The notes beneath the pieces were generated by a model that did not search any database, was not told where the DNA came from, and was given only the letters and a program-made list of their open reading frames with translations. A DNA stretch of 64,000 nucleotides from positions 162,112 to 226,111 of the forward strand of contig CAXXNY010000006.1 in the NCBI GenBank assembly GCA_963674805.2, written 5' to 3'. Below are positions 26,204-34,193 of this stretch, piece after piece. Both the position numbers and the translations under genes were made by a program. The stretch's first letter is position 1, and each line of letters opens with the position of its first letter. This stretch comes from CALMFG01 sp963674805. GTDB lineage: Bacteria; Bacillota; Clostridia; Christensenellales; CALMFG01.

Positions 26204-27160
26204 TCAAAGATCATCTTCTAGAACCGATGTAATTTGAGTTAACTTGTCTCTTTCAATTATAGCGGAGACTCCTTTGTCTAATTGCTCAGGGGTCATCCAA
26301 AATGTTACTTTGTACTTACCATCACCTAATGGCGTATAAGTCTCTTTTTCTAACAAAGGTTCCCCTTCAAATTCTCCTTTATATGTAACAAGCCATGCGC
26401 TATCTTCATTGTCGTCAACCCTCTGATATTCTGAGATGAGAAGAGGAATCTCAGTAGATTTAACAAAAATATTGATATCAAAGCTTAAAATGATAGGGCA
26501 TGTAATACCATCATGCGAGTAAATTAGACCACTAGAAAGACGTCTAGAATCAAAATTAATTATGTGAGAACCGCTCTTTATATAGGGATTAGTATGATTA
26601 ATAAAGTGCTGAATCAATTGTGCAAGAGAACTTCTTTTTTTTCGATATATAAAAACCTTATCATTAGAATCAAATGAGACCTCCTTTTTTTGTATATTAC
26701 GAGGCACCTCGATTTTACTTTTGCCCAGCTTGATTAAATCAATCTTCCGCTTTAATTTATATTTTAGCATAGATTTTATCGGAAAACGTTCTGATTCAAC
26801 ATCATCAAGCGTATATAGCTGCACTTTAGGACCGTATCGTTTTGCCCGGTTTATAATGGTATTTGAATAAGGCTCCCTAGTGACACAAATAAGCTGTTGG
26901 GCACCAACAGTCTCCATTTTTGTTACAAAGCCATCAAAAACGACGAGTTCCAAGGGTGTAGCTCTATCTTGAACTTCAATAATTTGCATTATGGTATTTG
27001 GAGGGTGGCCGTATGTAACAACGACATCGCATTGCCTTTTATCACCATCGCCAGTTAAATCTTGAAGAAATTTATTATGTTCAACTTTAGCATAGGGTTT
27101 TAGAGCGGTTTCAATTAGAGTGACAATATGTTCTTTTTTCTTCCATTCAGGTGTACTCAT
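26204..27160 (-). CDS. Restriction-endonuclease-like protein (PD-(D/E)XK type, predicted)
   Basis: 318 residues. The N-terminal about 115 residues have a restriction-endonuclease layout: DKRQCDVVVTYG, then IMQIIEVQDRAT (an E-x-Q in place of the usual E-x-K), then VGAQQLICVTREPYSNTIINRAKRYGPKVQLYTL, a pattern of Mrr-like nuclease folds. The C-terminal two thirds are unassigned, with a beta-rich end. AT-rich. No partner methyltransferase is adjacent. Position downstream of the repressor in the lysogeny operon suggests expression in the lysogen and a host-defence role against other phages; this is inference. Confidence 0.5.
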   Translation of the reverse strand: MSTPEWKKKEHIVTLIETALKPYAKVEHNKFLQDLTGDGDKRQCDVVVTYGHPPNTIMQIIEVQDRATPLELVVFDGFVTKMETVGAQQLICVTREPYSNTIINRAKRYGPKVQLYTLDDVESERFPIKSMLKYKLKRKIDLIKLGKSKIEVPRNIQKKEVSFDSNDKVFIYRKKRSSLAQLIQHFINHTNPYIKSGSHIINFDSRRLSSGLIYSHDGITCPIILSFDINIFVKSTEIPLLISEYQRVDDNEDSAWLVTYKGEFEGEPLLEKETYTPLGDGKYKVTFWMTPEQLDKGVSAIIERDKLTQITSVLEDDL

Positions 27161-27240
27161 ATTTACCTCGCACTTCTATGGGAAGCAAAACCTTCTCGAC
27201 ATCCTTGTATATTCATCTACTATTAAGATGGACAAGCGAT

Positions 27241-27603
27241 TTAAACTTCGGATTTTATCAGTAGTACATCAAGTACAACCGTCACAACCAACAGCCCCAT
27301 AAACATTCCAACCATAGCCCAGTTGCTGGCCTGGCCGTAGTATCCGGCAGAATTAACCACCGCATAGATGACAAGCCCGCTGGAAAGCACAAAGAGCCAG
27401 GGAGACCATTTAGCCTTGCATAGAAGTGCTATGCCGCTAATCATCATTAATGCGCCCATTGAGAACTCGGCAATCAAATGAAAAGTTATACTGATGGGTG
27501 CAGTGACTAACTCAGGTACATTATCCGTCAGCAGCAGCATAACCCATAATCCGATTATAGAAATACCAATAATAACTGAAATACTACCAATTACTTTTTT
27601 CAA
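27241..27603 (-). CDS. Hypothetical four-TM membrane protein
   Basis: 120 residues, four hydrophobic segments (about 4-26, 38-62, 68-86, 92-114). Begins with TTG (MKKVIGS) preceded by GAGGTG. Not recognised. A cargo gene in the lysogeny operon; a superinfection-exclusion role is only one possibility. Confidence 0.55.
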   Translation of the reverse strand: MKKVIGSISVIIGISIIGLWVMLLLTDNVPELVTAPISITFHLIAEFSMGALMMISGIALLCKAKWSPWLFVLSSGLVIYAVVNSAGYYGQASNWAMVGMFMGLLVVTVVLDVLLIKSEV

Positions 27604-27637
27604 GTGCTTTTCACCTCTTTCAAGTTCTTATAAAGTT

Positions 27638-28465
27638 TTAATAACGCAGAAATGGTATACGTGATTGTTCCGTTTCCTGTCCAATAATGAATTCGTCAAA
27701 TTCCATTGAAAGCGGTTGTCTTTGCTCATAATGATGTTGATAAATATCACTATACTGTATGATTAGAAAGTATATACTTGTACATGTTTCAGGCTTATTT
27801 ATTATAAAGCTTAAATCATAACTAGTATTGGGTTGCATATCATTCGCAAAATATGAGGGGCGAGTTGGAAGAACAGCATCTTGCCTCTCGAGCATAATCC
27901 TGAGATTTAATGCTACTGATTTCCCTGAATTTGTTATCTTGAAAAAATGGCTAATAAAATTATTCTCATTTATAACTTCTGTTAGTCTGGACTCTAAACT
28001 ATTATAATCTACTTGGTCAAGAGGACTAGCGTGCATACCTTCTATTAGGAAATCGAAGCGGGTAATCTCGGCTCTTGTAAAATAGGTAGGTGCAAAATGA
28101 AGAAGAGTTGTATCTTTATAAATAGAAATAAGATCTGTAATTTCTAATCTTAAAGCTCTATTTAGAGTTATTATTGGAAGAACATCGAGCCTTTGATTTT
28201 CTTTAATATTTTTTTCATTGTTTTTCAGCTGCATTTCTGTAATCTGTTGATTGTTCCTCAATGTAAGCCAAACTCCAAAAATAGCGATTATTGCGCCTCC
28301 TAAACCGCCAATGATGCTCCCCCAATCTTGAACAAAACTGTTTGATGTGTACTGACTAGAATAAAAACAAATCAAAACAGTAAGAATCATGAAGAAAGAC
28401 AATAATGCAACTGTACCAAATAAAAATATTAGCAATGTATTCAATTTATCTTCATTTTGATTCAA
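27638..28465 (-). CDS. Two-TM membrane protein with a C-terminal cytoplasmic domain
   Basis: 275 residues from the preferred TTG start (GAGGTGA five bases upstream); a longer frame reaches to 28549 but its first 28 codons are read from a duplicated piece of the repressor gene. TM segments at about residues 9-34 and 47-70, a charged linker (NNQQITEMQLKNNEKNIKENQR) and a beta-rich domain with FKITNSGKSVALNLRI and a C-terminal YSDIYQHHYEQ segment. This architecture is seen in many uncharacterised phage and bacterial proteins. Lies between the TIR gene and the four-TM gene. Confidence 0.55.
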   Translation of the reverse strand: MNQNEDKLNTLLIFLFGTVALLSFFMILTVLICFYSSQYTSNSFVQDWGSIIGGLGGAIIAIFGVWLTLRNNQQITEMQLKNNEKNIKENQRLDVLPIITLNRALRLEITDLISIYKDTTLLHFAPTYFTRAEITRFDFLIEGMHASPLDQVDYNSLESRLTEVINENNFISHFFKITNSGKSVALNLRIMLERQDAVLPTRPSYFANDMQPNTSYDLSFIINKPETCTSIYFLIIQYSDIYQHHYEQRQPLSMEFDEFIIGQETEQSRIPFLRY

Positions 28466-28471
28466 AGCATT

Positions 28472-28512
28472 CACCTCACATCGCTCTGGAAAGCCACAGC
28501 TTCCCACAATAT
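28472..28512. repeat. Duplicated 3' end of the repressor gene, copy 1
   Basis: About 90 percent identical over 41 bp to 29336-29376, which is the end of the repressor coding sequence with its stop-codon ribosome site. Here the frame is not used for repressor; the GAGGTGA serves the two-TM gene. Confidence 0.8.
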
Positions 28513-28551
28513 TTTCCTTTATCATTTGTTGTGTAGAATACTTACTCACCT

Positions 28552-29331
28552 CTATGACTGGCCATCATCTGAATTATCATCGGGATTGTTTTCACTTTGT
28601 ATATTTTCACTCGGATCAAATATTGAACACCAACGATTAGTAAGAGAATCAAAATATGTACCCGGAGGATTAGATAGTAAATCTATCGAACTCATGGAAT
28701 GGTATCTGCGTGGGTCGAAAATAGAATTAGAGGGATTTTCCGATATATTAGTTTGGAAGTCTAACCGTCTAATAATCATTCTGCTTAAGCTTAAAACTTC
28801 GCTTAAAATCTCGCTATCTGTTTTTTCCACATTTTCAACATCATCATCTGTTTCTGAAAGAATAATTTCGAAATTATCTTCGAATTTTGGCCAGTAGGTT
28901 TCGAATACTTCATTTAATGTGGTGTCGGACAACTTTGAATCACCAAGACAATCGTTCAAGGTTTTTACTAGCTGCAGCATTCCATTCTTATTTGGAATTG
29001 TGTGATTAAATCTTGCAAGAGGATCAGAGATGTCTCTAGGCTCCAAATCAATCAGTAAAGGGCACACTCTACTTGATGAAAGACCTTTTGCTAATGCACC
29101 ACTCTCAAATAGTATCCAAGGATTATTTATGTTTGCTGAGGTTAAGCAAACTATGCCAACTTTAGTATCTTCTAGTGCTTTAGATATCTCGTCAAACCAA
29201 AGAGATCCTTTATCAATGTCTTTTGAAGACATCCAGGGTTTTAATGACTGAATAACACATTGTAACCACTCGTCCAGATACTCAGCAACTCTAAGGCTGC
29301 GGGCTCCAGACCAACTAAGAAATATTTTCAT
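28552..29331 (-). CDS. TIR-domain protein
   Basis: 259 residues. N-terminal TIR domain (about 1-130): MKIFLSWSGARSLRVAEYL, PWMSSKDIDKGSLWFDEI, VCLTSANINNPWILFESGALAK with the putative catalytic Glu76, and a VCPLLIDLEP strand. The remaining about 130 residues are Asp/Glu/Ser-rich and unassigned. Bacterial TIR proteins commonly hydrolyse NAD or make cyclic ADP-ribose-type signals in antiphage systems; that is the likely class of activity, not proven here. The gene starts 3 bp after the repressor stop, using the ribosome site GAGGTGA inside the repressor end, so it is co-expressed with the repressor in the lysogen. Confidence 0.82.
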   Translation of the reverse strand: MKIFLSWSGARSLRVAEYLDEWLQCVIQSLKPWMSSKDIDKGSLWFDEISKALEDTKVGIVCLTSANINNPWILFESGALAKGLSSSRVCPLLIDLEPRDISDPLARFNHTIPNKNGMLQLVKTLNDCLGDSKLSDTTLNEVFETYWPKFEDNFEIILSETDDDVENVEKTDSEILSEVLSLSRMIIRRLDFQTNISENPSNSIFDPRRYHSMSSIDLLSNPPGTYFDSLTNRWCSIFDPSENIQSENNPDDNSDDGQS

Positions 29332-29334
29332 TTT

Positions 29335-29952
29335 TCACCTCACATCACTCTGAAAAGCCACAGCCTTTCCCAATATCCTGATTTGACCGTCGCCAGCACG
29401 ATATACCAGCGGCTTATACTTCGGATTCTCGGCGGTCAGGGTGATATTATCTTCGTTCATATACACACGCTTCAGCGTGGCTTCGTCATCGATGAGCACA
29501 CAGGCGATCTCGCCGTCCTCAACAGTGGGCTGTTGGCGGATAAACACCAGGTCGCCGTCATTGATGCGGGCATTCACCATGCTGTCGCCCTTAACCTTTA
29601 AACAAAAGTCAGCCTTGATCTCGGCACCGACCTCAACGTAGTATTCAAACTGTTGCTCGGCGAATTTCGGTTCGCCCGCTGCAACCCTACCGAGCATAGG
29701 CAGTTTTTTCTTTTCAATTTGTGAGATGTTAGATGGAAAGAGATTGTTTTCCTCCCATCCCATAAGGTATGAAGGAGAACAATTAAAAAGCTTTGCAAGT
29801 TCTAATACGGTTTCGTGTTTAATATTCTTTATTTCACCGCTTTCATAGCGTTGAGCAGTTGCTTCTTGTACACCAAGATGTTCAGCAACATCCAGAAGAG
29901 TCAAATTGCGCTTTAAGCGCATCTGCTTTATTCTTTCATTTATCAAAGCCAT
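29335..29952 (-). CDS. CI/LexA-like phage repressor (HTH plus S24 peptidase)
   Basis: 205 residues. N-terminal HTH (about 5-60: TLLDVAEHLGVQEATAQRYESGE), then an S24/LexA-type autoprotease: cleavage bond Ala92-Gly93 in GRVAAGEP, nucleophile Ser124 in KGDSMVNARI and Lys161 in TLKRVYM. This makes it an SOS-inducible repressor by family knowledge. The ATG at 29952 is preferred over 29961, which would abut the GGAG site. Its operators at 29993, 30081 and 30344 flank and enter the divergent promoter region. Several leftward cargo genes follow in the same direction. Confidence 0.92.
   Translation of the reverse strand: MALINERIKQMRLKRNLTLLDVAEHLGVQEATAQRYESGEIKNIKHETVLELAKLFNCSPSYLMGWEENNLFPSNISQIEKKKLPMLGRVAAGEPKFAEQQFEYYVEVGAEIKADFCLKVKGDSMVNARINDGDLVFIRQQPTVEDGEIACVLIDDEATLKRVYMNEDNITLTAENPKYKPLVYRAGDGQIRILGKAVAFQSDVR
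29336..29376. repeat. Duplicated 3' end of the repressor gene, copy 2 (parental)
   Basis: The genuine 3' end of the repressor gene including the GAGGTGA ribosome site for the next gene; matches 28472-28512. Confidence 0.8.
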
Positions 29953-29992
29953 ACGAACCATCTCCTTTTTCTGTAAGATATATTATCATTAT

Positions 29993-30009
29993 CTTGCGTA
30001 CTATGCAAG
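29993..30009. promoter_or_regulatory. Repressor operator O1
   Basis: 17-bp palindrome CTTGCGTACTATGCAAG, matching O2 and O3. On the minus strand TTGCAT in its left half with TAATAT 17 bp on could be the repressor promoter, so O1 would cover the -35 element. Confidence 0.7.
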
Positions 30010-30048
30010 GAAATATATACATAATGATTATAAATTTATACAAAAGTA

Positions 30049-30077
30049 TTGACAAAATGAAACTTGGGAGTTATTAT
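30049..30077 (+). promoter_or_regulatory. Early rightward promoter (PR-like)
   Basis: TTGACA (30049-30054), exact 17-bp spacer, TATTAT (30072-30077), with operator O2 beginning 4 bp downstream over the start site. Confidence 0.8.
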
Positions 30078-30080
30078 TGA

Positions 30081-30097
30081 CTTACGCAATACGTAAG
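30081..30097. promoter_or_regulatory. Repressor operator O2
   Basis: CTTACGCAATACGTAAG, perfect 6-bp arms around a 5-bp centre, at the transcription start of the early promoter. Confidence 0.8.
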
Positions 30098-30119
30098 ATT
30101 TGATTTGGAGTGAGTAATA

Positions 30120-30359
30120 TTGGATAAAAAAAGAGTTACAGATACAAAGGCGCTAAAACGGCAAATGCTTGAAAAGGATTTTGAAACGATAAAATCATTA
30201 TCTGAAGCAAGCGGAATAGACCGAATTACGTTATCAAAAGTTCTTAAAGGGACACAACAGCCCTCAGCGGATGTAATGACCAAGCTGGTTAAAACACTTG
30301 AGATACCAGCTGATCAGGCGGGCAGAATTTTTTTTAATGATAGCTTACGTAGTGCGTAA
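30120..30359 (+). CDS. Cro-like HTH regulator
   Basis: 79 residues, one HTH domain (about 20-65: SLSEASGIDRITLSKVLKGTQQPSADVMTKLVKTL). TTG start with GGAG about 10 bp upstream. Divergent from the repressor, first gene of the early operon, so the lytic-side regulator by position. Operator O3 overlaps its stop codon. Confidence 0.8.
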   Translation: MDKKRVTDTKALKRQMLEKDFETIKSLSEASGIDRITLSKVLKGTQQPSADVMTKLVKTLEIPADQAGRIFFNDSLRSA

Positions 30360-30360
30360 G
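30344..30360. promoter_or_regulatory. Repressor operator O3
   Basis: CTTACGTAGTGCGTAAG, same arms as O2, across the end of the Cro-like gene; no promoter is obvious beside it. Confidence 0.7.
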
Positions 30361-30430
30361 ATTCAAACTGTTGAACTATTAAGAATGGAAGAAAGGGAAA
30401 AGACGCAGGATGATCCAAAAGGACAGAATA

Positions 30431-30976
30431 CTAGAACACTGACATCCCGAGAGTCTTTCGGATTTCAGGTACGAAAATAGAAATTAAGATTGCAGTTAGC
30501 CAGAATAATATATCAAATATTTTTGTAATTGCGGAGTCCTTTCTTTCGCCTGATATAAATGATAGTAGTTTTGTTATTGGTCGACCGAGTTTGGATAGCC
30601 AAAATAGGGGATTAAATGAACTGAGAAGTCTATTAAGAAACGTATCTCTGCAATCAAGTAACATTTGGATTTGATGCTTAAAGATACCATCATATCTATT
30701 TGGAATATTCTTTTGGACTGATACAAAGCGGTCATTGTCAATATGAGTATATTGGCCACCAATAGCGTTGTGTACCTTGAAATCTGGGATGTTTGCATAT
30801 TTGAGAAGCAGGAGAATAGTCATTCGCTTTGAGAAGCTTTCGTCTTTGAAATTTTTCCAGCGCAAATAATGTCCCATAACGTTATCTGCTCTAATAAACC
30901 TTGCAAAATTTAAAATTATACGGATTATTGGAAAAGATAAAACTGATAAAAGAATAATATCAAGTACACTAAACAT
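30431..30976 (-). CDS. Hypothetical membrane protein in the immunity region
   Basis: 181 residues, hydrophobic N terminus (about 2-25) and C terminus (about 152-172), with a hydrophilic middle carrying RWKNFKDESFSKRM and a NIPNRYDGIFKHQI segment. AGGAG precedes the ATG at normal distance. Transcribed against the early operon, so probably a lysogen-expressed accessory gene. Not recognised. Confidence 0.6.
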   Translation of the reverse strand: MFSVLDIILLSVLSFPIIRIILNFARFIRADNVMGHYLRWKNFKDESFSKRMTILLLLKYANIPDFKVHNAIGGQYTHIDNDRFVSVQKNIPNRYDGIFKHQIQMLLDCRDTFLNRLLSSFNPLFWLSKLGRPITKLLSFISGERKDSAITKIFDILFWLTAILISIFVPEIRKTLGMSVF

Positions 30977-31155
30977 TTTGCTCCTAAAAATTCGATTCTT
31001 TTTACCACAATTATACAGGAGTAAGTAAATAAAAACAATATAACAAAGCGAGTTAGGGGAGACTCAGATATAAAGGCATGTTCTCTGCGCGGCAAAAGGA
31101 TAAGGCTCCGCTGCGCAGGGGAGTATGCCAAGCGTCAGATGCGCAAAGATATGGA

Positions 31156-31392
31156 CTAGGATTGCGCTTGCCCCGAGAGCTTTTGCATCAACCATTCGTG
31201 GTAGCGGGACAGAATCTTAAGCGTCATAACACCGCTGGATCCCAACAGCTTAAATATCGTCTTAGTTACTTCGGCCTTATTAAGGGAGATAGCAAAAGGG
31301 CCGTTATCATCATTGATTTCTCTGGTCCATTGCTCGAAGTCCTTGACGGTAATGGTAGAAACGAATTCAGAAAAGTCAGGAATTTTGTTCAT
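31156..31392 (-). CDS. Hypothetical small protein
   Basis: 78 residues, MNKIPDFSEFVSTITVKDFEQWTREINDDNGPF... with a predicted helical C terminus (LGSSGVMTLKILSRYHEWLMQKL). The ATG at 31392 has GGAGG 7 bases upstream; the longer frame further out is unsupported. Divergent from the antirepressor gene. Confidence 0.6.
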   Translation of the reverse strand: MNKIPDFSEFVSTITVKDFEQWTREINDDNGPFAISLNKAEVTKTIFKLLGSSGVMTLKILSRYHEWLMQKLSGQAQS

Positions 31393-31490
31393 TGAATTGC
31401 CTCCGGGATAAACGTGATTGATTAGAACAGTATAACAAGTAAGGATAGCATAATCAATAAAGCCAAGGTAATACGAAAAGGAGATAAAAA

Positions 31491-32249
31491 ATGAACGAAT
31501 TGAAAATTGTCGAAGGCAACGCCAACACAATCAGCAGTATGGAAGTGGCAGAAATGATAGGGAAAGAGCATTTTCACCTTATGCGAGATATAAAAGGATA
31601 TATTCAACATTTAGGAGAATCCAAAACTGGATTATCCACTTTTTTCATTGAAGATACTTACCAGACCAACCAAAACAAAACACTTCCATGCTATCAACTT
31701 ACAAAAAAAGGCTGTGAGTTTGTCGCGCACAAACTAACCGGAGCAAAGGGCGCGCAGTTTACCGCTGCATACATTGAGCGTTTTCATGAGATGGAAAACG
31801 AAATAAATGCGAACTTCAGCGAGTTAAGCCTGCAGCTTCAGGTGCTGATCAATATTGAAAGGCGACAAAAGCAACACAAAATTGAAATTGAAAATGTAAA
31901 ACAAGAAGTAGAGGGTATTAAAGAGGTTGTAGCACTTAATCCTGTTGAATGGAGAAGAGAAACAACTGTAATGATTAATAAAATAGCTAAAGCACAAGGC
32001 GGAACTGACCTGATTCGGGCTATACGGAATGAGAGCTATGATTTATTGGAAAAACGATTTGGTGTCAGCTTGGGAATAAGATTAAAAAATAAACAAGCCC
32101 GCTTAGCTAAAACCGGATTGTGCCAATCGAAAATAGATAAGCTGAGTTTTCTTGATGTCATTCAGGAAGATAAAAAAATCATTGAAGGCTATGTCGCAAT
32201 AGTAAAAGAAATGGCGATTAAGTACGGGGCTCACCAATGGGCAAAGTAA
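31491..32249 (+). CDS. Rha-family / ORF6C antirepressor-type regulator
   Basis: 252 residues. N-terminal Rha-type domain (about 8-100: MEVAEMIGKEHFHLMRDIKGYI, FFIEDTYQTNQNKTLPCYQLTKKGCEFVAHKLTGAKGAQFTAAYIERFHEME), a coiled-coil linker, and a C-terminal ORF6C-like domain (about 135-225). Phage anti-repressors and lytic-switch regulators use these modules. AAAAGGAG before the ATG. Confidence 0.85.
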   Translation: MNELKIVEGNANTISSMEVAEMIGKEHFHLMRDIKGYIQHLGESKTGLSTFFIEDTYQTNQNKTLPCYQLTKKGCEFVAHKLTGAKGAQFTAAYIERFHEMENEINANFSELSLQLQVLINIERRQKQHKIEIENVKQEVEGIKEVVALNPVEWRRETTVMINKIAKAQGGTDLIRAIRNESYDLLEKRFGVSLGIRLKNKQARLAKTGLCQSKIDKLSFLDVIQEDKKIIEGYVAIVKEMAIKYGAHQWAK

Positions 32250-32488
32250 TAGGCTTTTATGATAACGAAGCTATTAATGAAGCAATACGCGCAATGCTTT
32301 ATGACCTTTTTTCAACAGCTCAGGATTCCGAAGCATACAAAGATGCGCTATACCAAGTTGCTGAAGTAATAGCTGATCATAATCTGAAAGAAAATGAACT
32401 AGACAGACTGCTGAAACCGATTTTGCAGTTTGGACGAATAAGCATGATACTTGGATTCCAATTTGTGTTAAAGGATACCGAAGACTAG
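32237..32488 (+). CDS. Hypothetical early phage protein
   Basis: 83 residues, starts 13 bp inside the end of the antirepressor gene, all-helical by appearance. Not recognised. Confidence 0.6.
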   Translation: MGKVIGFYDNEAINEAIRAMLYDLFSTAQDSEAYKDALYQVAEVIADHNLKENELDRLLKPILQFGRISMILGFQFVLKDTED

Positions 32489-32527
32489 ATTCCAAAAGTA
32501 TTTAATAAGAAGGTAAGGAGTAAGTTA

Positions 32528-32788
32528 ATGCCCGATAATAAACGAATTGCTTTACCAGAAATTGATGCCGAATTATTCAATATCAAGGCTTGTGCGAATA
32601 AAGCACACACAATTACATCTGAAATGCTGGATGAGTATTTCTTTAAATATGACATGAATAAGGCTGAAGACCGAAAATCAATAACATTTGCTTTTGAAAA
32701 AATGAGGGAATTTTCTGGGATTACCTTGGATTACATACTAGAGATAAAGAAATTACTAAAAGACATTGAAGAAATATTCAACGCTTAG
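32528..32788 (+). CDS. Hypothetical early phage protein
   Basis: 86 residues, helical, with a good AAGGAG Shine-Dalgarno. Not recognised. Confidence 0.6.
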   Translation: MPDNKRIALPEIDAELFNIKACANKAHTITSEMLDEYFFKYDMNKAEDRKSITFAFEKMREFSGITLDYILEIKKLLKDIEEIFNA

Positions 32789-32797
32789 GTTTGGGAA

Positions 32798-33046
32798 ATG
32801 ACAACACCAAAATCAATTGAACAACTGGATATCGAATTGACCAAGATGTTGGACGCTGATGATAAACCGTATCTGAAGATTGAGGTCGTCGCAAAATATC
32901 TCGGCATCGACAAAATGGTCCTGAGGCGCATGATGTATGCTGGCACTTGTCCGTTTGGCTTTGGAATGGAAGGCGATAAGTACGGGAACGGCTTCGGAAA
33001 GATATCAAAACTCGCGTTCTACAACTGGATGACTAAACGGCACTAA
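32798..33046 (+). CDS. Excisionase-like winged HTH protein
   Basis: 82 residues; LKIEVVAKYLGIDKMVLRRMMYAGTCPFG resembles the MerR-like HTH of phage excisionases/DNA-binding proteins, and KISKLAFYNWM fits the C-terminal strand. It could be the excisionase that directs the integrase, though it is not next to it. Moderate support only. Confidence 0.5.
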   Translation: MTTPKSIEQLDIELTKMLDADDKPYLKIEVVAKYLGIDKMVLRRMMYAGTCPFGFGMEGDKYGNGFGKISKLAFYNWMTKRH

Positions 33047-33064
33047 AAAGGAGAAAGAAAAGAA

Positions 33065-33199
33065 ATGAAAATGAAAATTGTCGGAAACAACCTAACACTA
33101 GATCAGTGCCGGCTTTTATGTAAAAAAGGCTTCATTATTATATATAAAAACGGAAAGGTAGAAGTACGCCATGAAAGCGCTGAAGCACAAAATCATTGA
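33065..33199 (+). CDS. Very small phage protein, 44 residues
   Basis: Reads MKMKIVGNNLTLDQCRLLCKK... and ends ...ESAEAQNH. GGAGAAAG precedes the ATG; it overlaps the next gene by 29 bp. Not recognised; may be an expressed short gene in a compact early operon. Confidence 0.45.
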   Translation: MKMKIVGNNLTLDQCRLLCKKGFIIIYKNGKVEVRHESAEAQNH

Positions 33200-33416
33200 C
33201 ACCCTTTCAAATGACATCGGCAGGACAGCAAAAAGGCTGGACGAGCTCAGCAAAATCAATACGCCGAAAGAATTGGCAGAAATGGCAAGTGACGGCAGCT
33301 TCGGATGTCCCTCGTACTATGGACTTCCACATGAAGGCTGTAAGAACTATAACCAAGCCATGTGCCGAAGGTGCTGGCTTAAAGCATTAAACCACTCATT
33401 CGATTTATCAGAATAA
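33171..33416 (+). CDS. Hypothetical Cys-rich early protein
   Basis: 81 residues with a C-terminal FGCPSYYG...GCKNYNQAMCRRCW cysteine cluster that may bind zinc. Early operon. Not recognised. Confidence 0.6.
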   Translation: MKALKHKIIDTLSNDIGRTAKRLDELSKINTPKELAEMASDGSFGCPSYYGLPHEGCKNYNQAMCRRCWLKALNHSFDLSE

Positions 33417-33436
33417 TCAAGAAGACCGCATCCGAC

Positions 33437-33446
33437 ATAGGTGCGG
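33437..33446 (+). repeat. Early-region repeat ATAGGTGCGG, copy 1
   Basis: One of five same-strand copies (others 34107, 35911, 37591, 37647). This copy lies in the GACCGCA...TGCGGTC hairpin upstream of ssb and is followed by TCATTG, as at 34107. Confidence 0.6.
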
Positions 33447-33474
33447 TCATTGCACATACAAAAAAGGAGTATAC

Positions 33475-33894
33475 ATGAACCAAGCACATTTCATCGGACG
33501 ATTAACCAAAAACCCGGAATACCGGAACACACCCAACGGTGTGGCAGTCTGTACATTCACCGTCGCGGTACCAAAGCGAAGGGACAGAGAGCAGGCAAAC
33601 TTTATCCAAGTAGTCACATGGCGGGGACTGGCCGATAACTGCAATCAGTATTTAAGACAAGGAAAGCAGGTCGGGGTATCCGGAGAGATTACCTCGCGAA
33701 GCTATGACGATGATAACGGCAAGCGCCATTATGTCACTGAAATCGTAGCAGATACCGTAGACTTCCTGAGCCCGAAAGAGGAGGAAGGATTCTTCCCGGG
33801 AGAAACGGCTGAACCGGAGCCAGACGTGGATCCACTTTTCGGTCCGCCTACGCCATATAAACCTAAACAGGTTGTCAGGACACGAAAAGGATGA
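33475..33894 (+). CDS. ssb: Single-stranded DNA-binding protein
   Basis: 139 residues. OB-fold with the SSB start MNQAHFIGRLTKNPEYRNTPNGVAVCTFTVAV and EQANFIQVVTWRGLADNCNQYLRQGKQVGVSGEITSRSYDDDNGKRHYVTEIVAD; acidic C-terminal stretch but without the canonical DDDIPF ending. Phage replication. GGAG precedes the ATG. Confidence 0.95.
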   Translation: MNQAHFIGRLTKNPEYRNTPNGVAVCTFTVAVPKRRDREQANFIQVVTWRGLADNCNQYLRQGKQVGVSGEITSRSYDDDNGKRHYVTEIVADTVDFLSPKEEEGFFPGETAEPEPDVDPLFGPPTPYKPKQVVRTRKG

Positions 33895-34193
33895 GTAAAC
33901 GCTCACAGGCTTGCGCCATAACGCCGAAGGTTAAACAGGCTGTACTTGAACGGGATAAAGGCCAGTGCATTATCTGCGGCAGAAACGGAATACCCAACGC
34001 TCATTATATTCGGCGGTCACAGGGCGGTCTCGGTATTGAACAGAACGTGGTGACCTTGTGCCAGACTTGCCACCACCGATTTGATAACGGGGATAAACGA
34101 AAAGAAATAGGTGCGGTCATTGAGAATTACCTAAAACGGCAGTATCCGAGATGGGACCGTGAAGACGTGATTTATCGGAAGGGCAGTACATGA
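33891..34193 (+). CDS. HNH endonuclease
   Basis: 100 residues. Cys-x2-Cys in QCIICGRNG, His in PNAHYIRRSQGG, and VVTLCQTCHHRFD give the HNH beta-beta-alpha-metal fold. Overlaps ssb by 4 bp. Probable free-standing nuclease used in phage DNA processing. Confidence 0.85.
   Translation: MSKRSQACAITPKVKQAVLERDKGQCIICGRNGIPNAHYIRRSQGGLGIEQNVVTLCQTCHHRFDNGDKRKEIGAVIENYLKRQYPRWDREDVIYRKGST
34107..34116 (+). repeat. Early-region repeat ATAGGTGCGG, copy 2
   Basis: Lies inside the HNH coding region, followed by the same TCATTG as copy 1. Confidence 0.5.

Noticed and set aside
28466..28549. N-terminal extension of the two-TM protein
   Set aside because: These codons read through the duplicated repressor end; GAGGTGA fits a TTG start at 28465.
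31078..31395. Rightward 105-codon frame
   Set aside because: Opposite to the small leftward gene with a clear Shine-Dalgarno at 31392; no start signal of its own.
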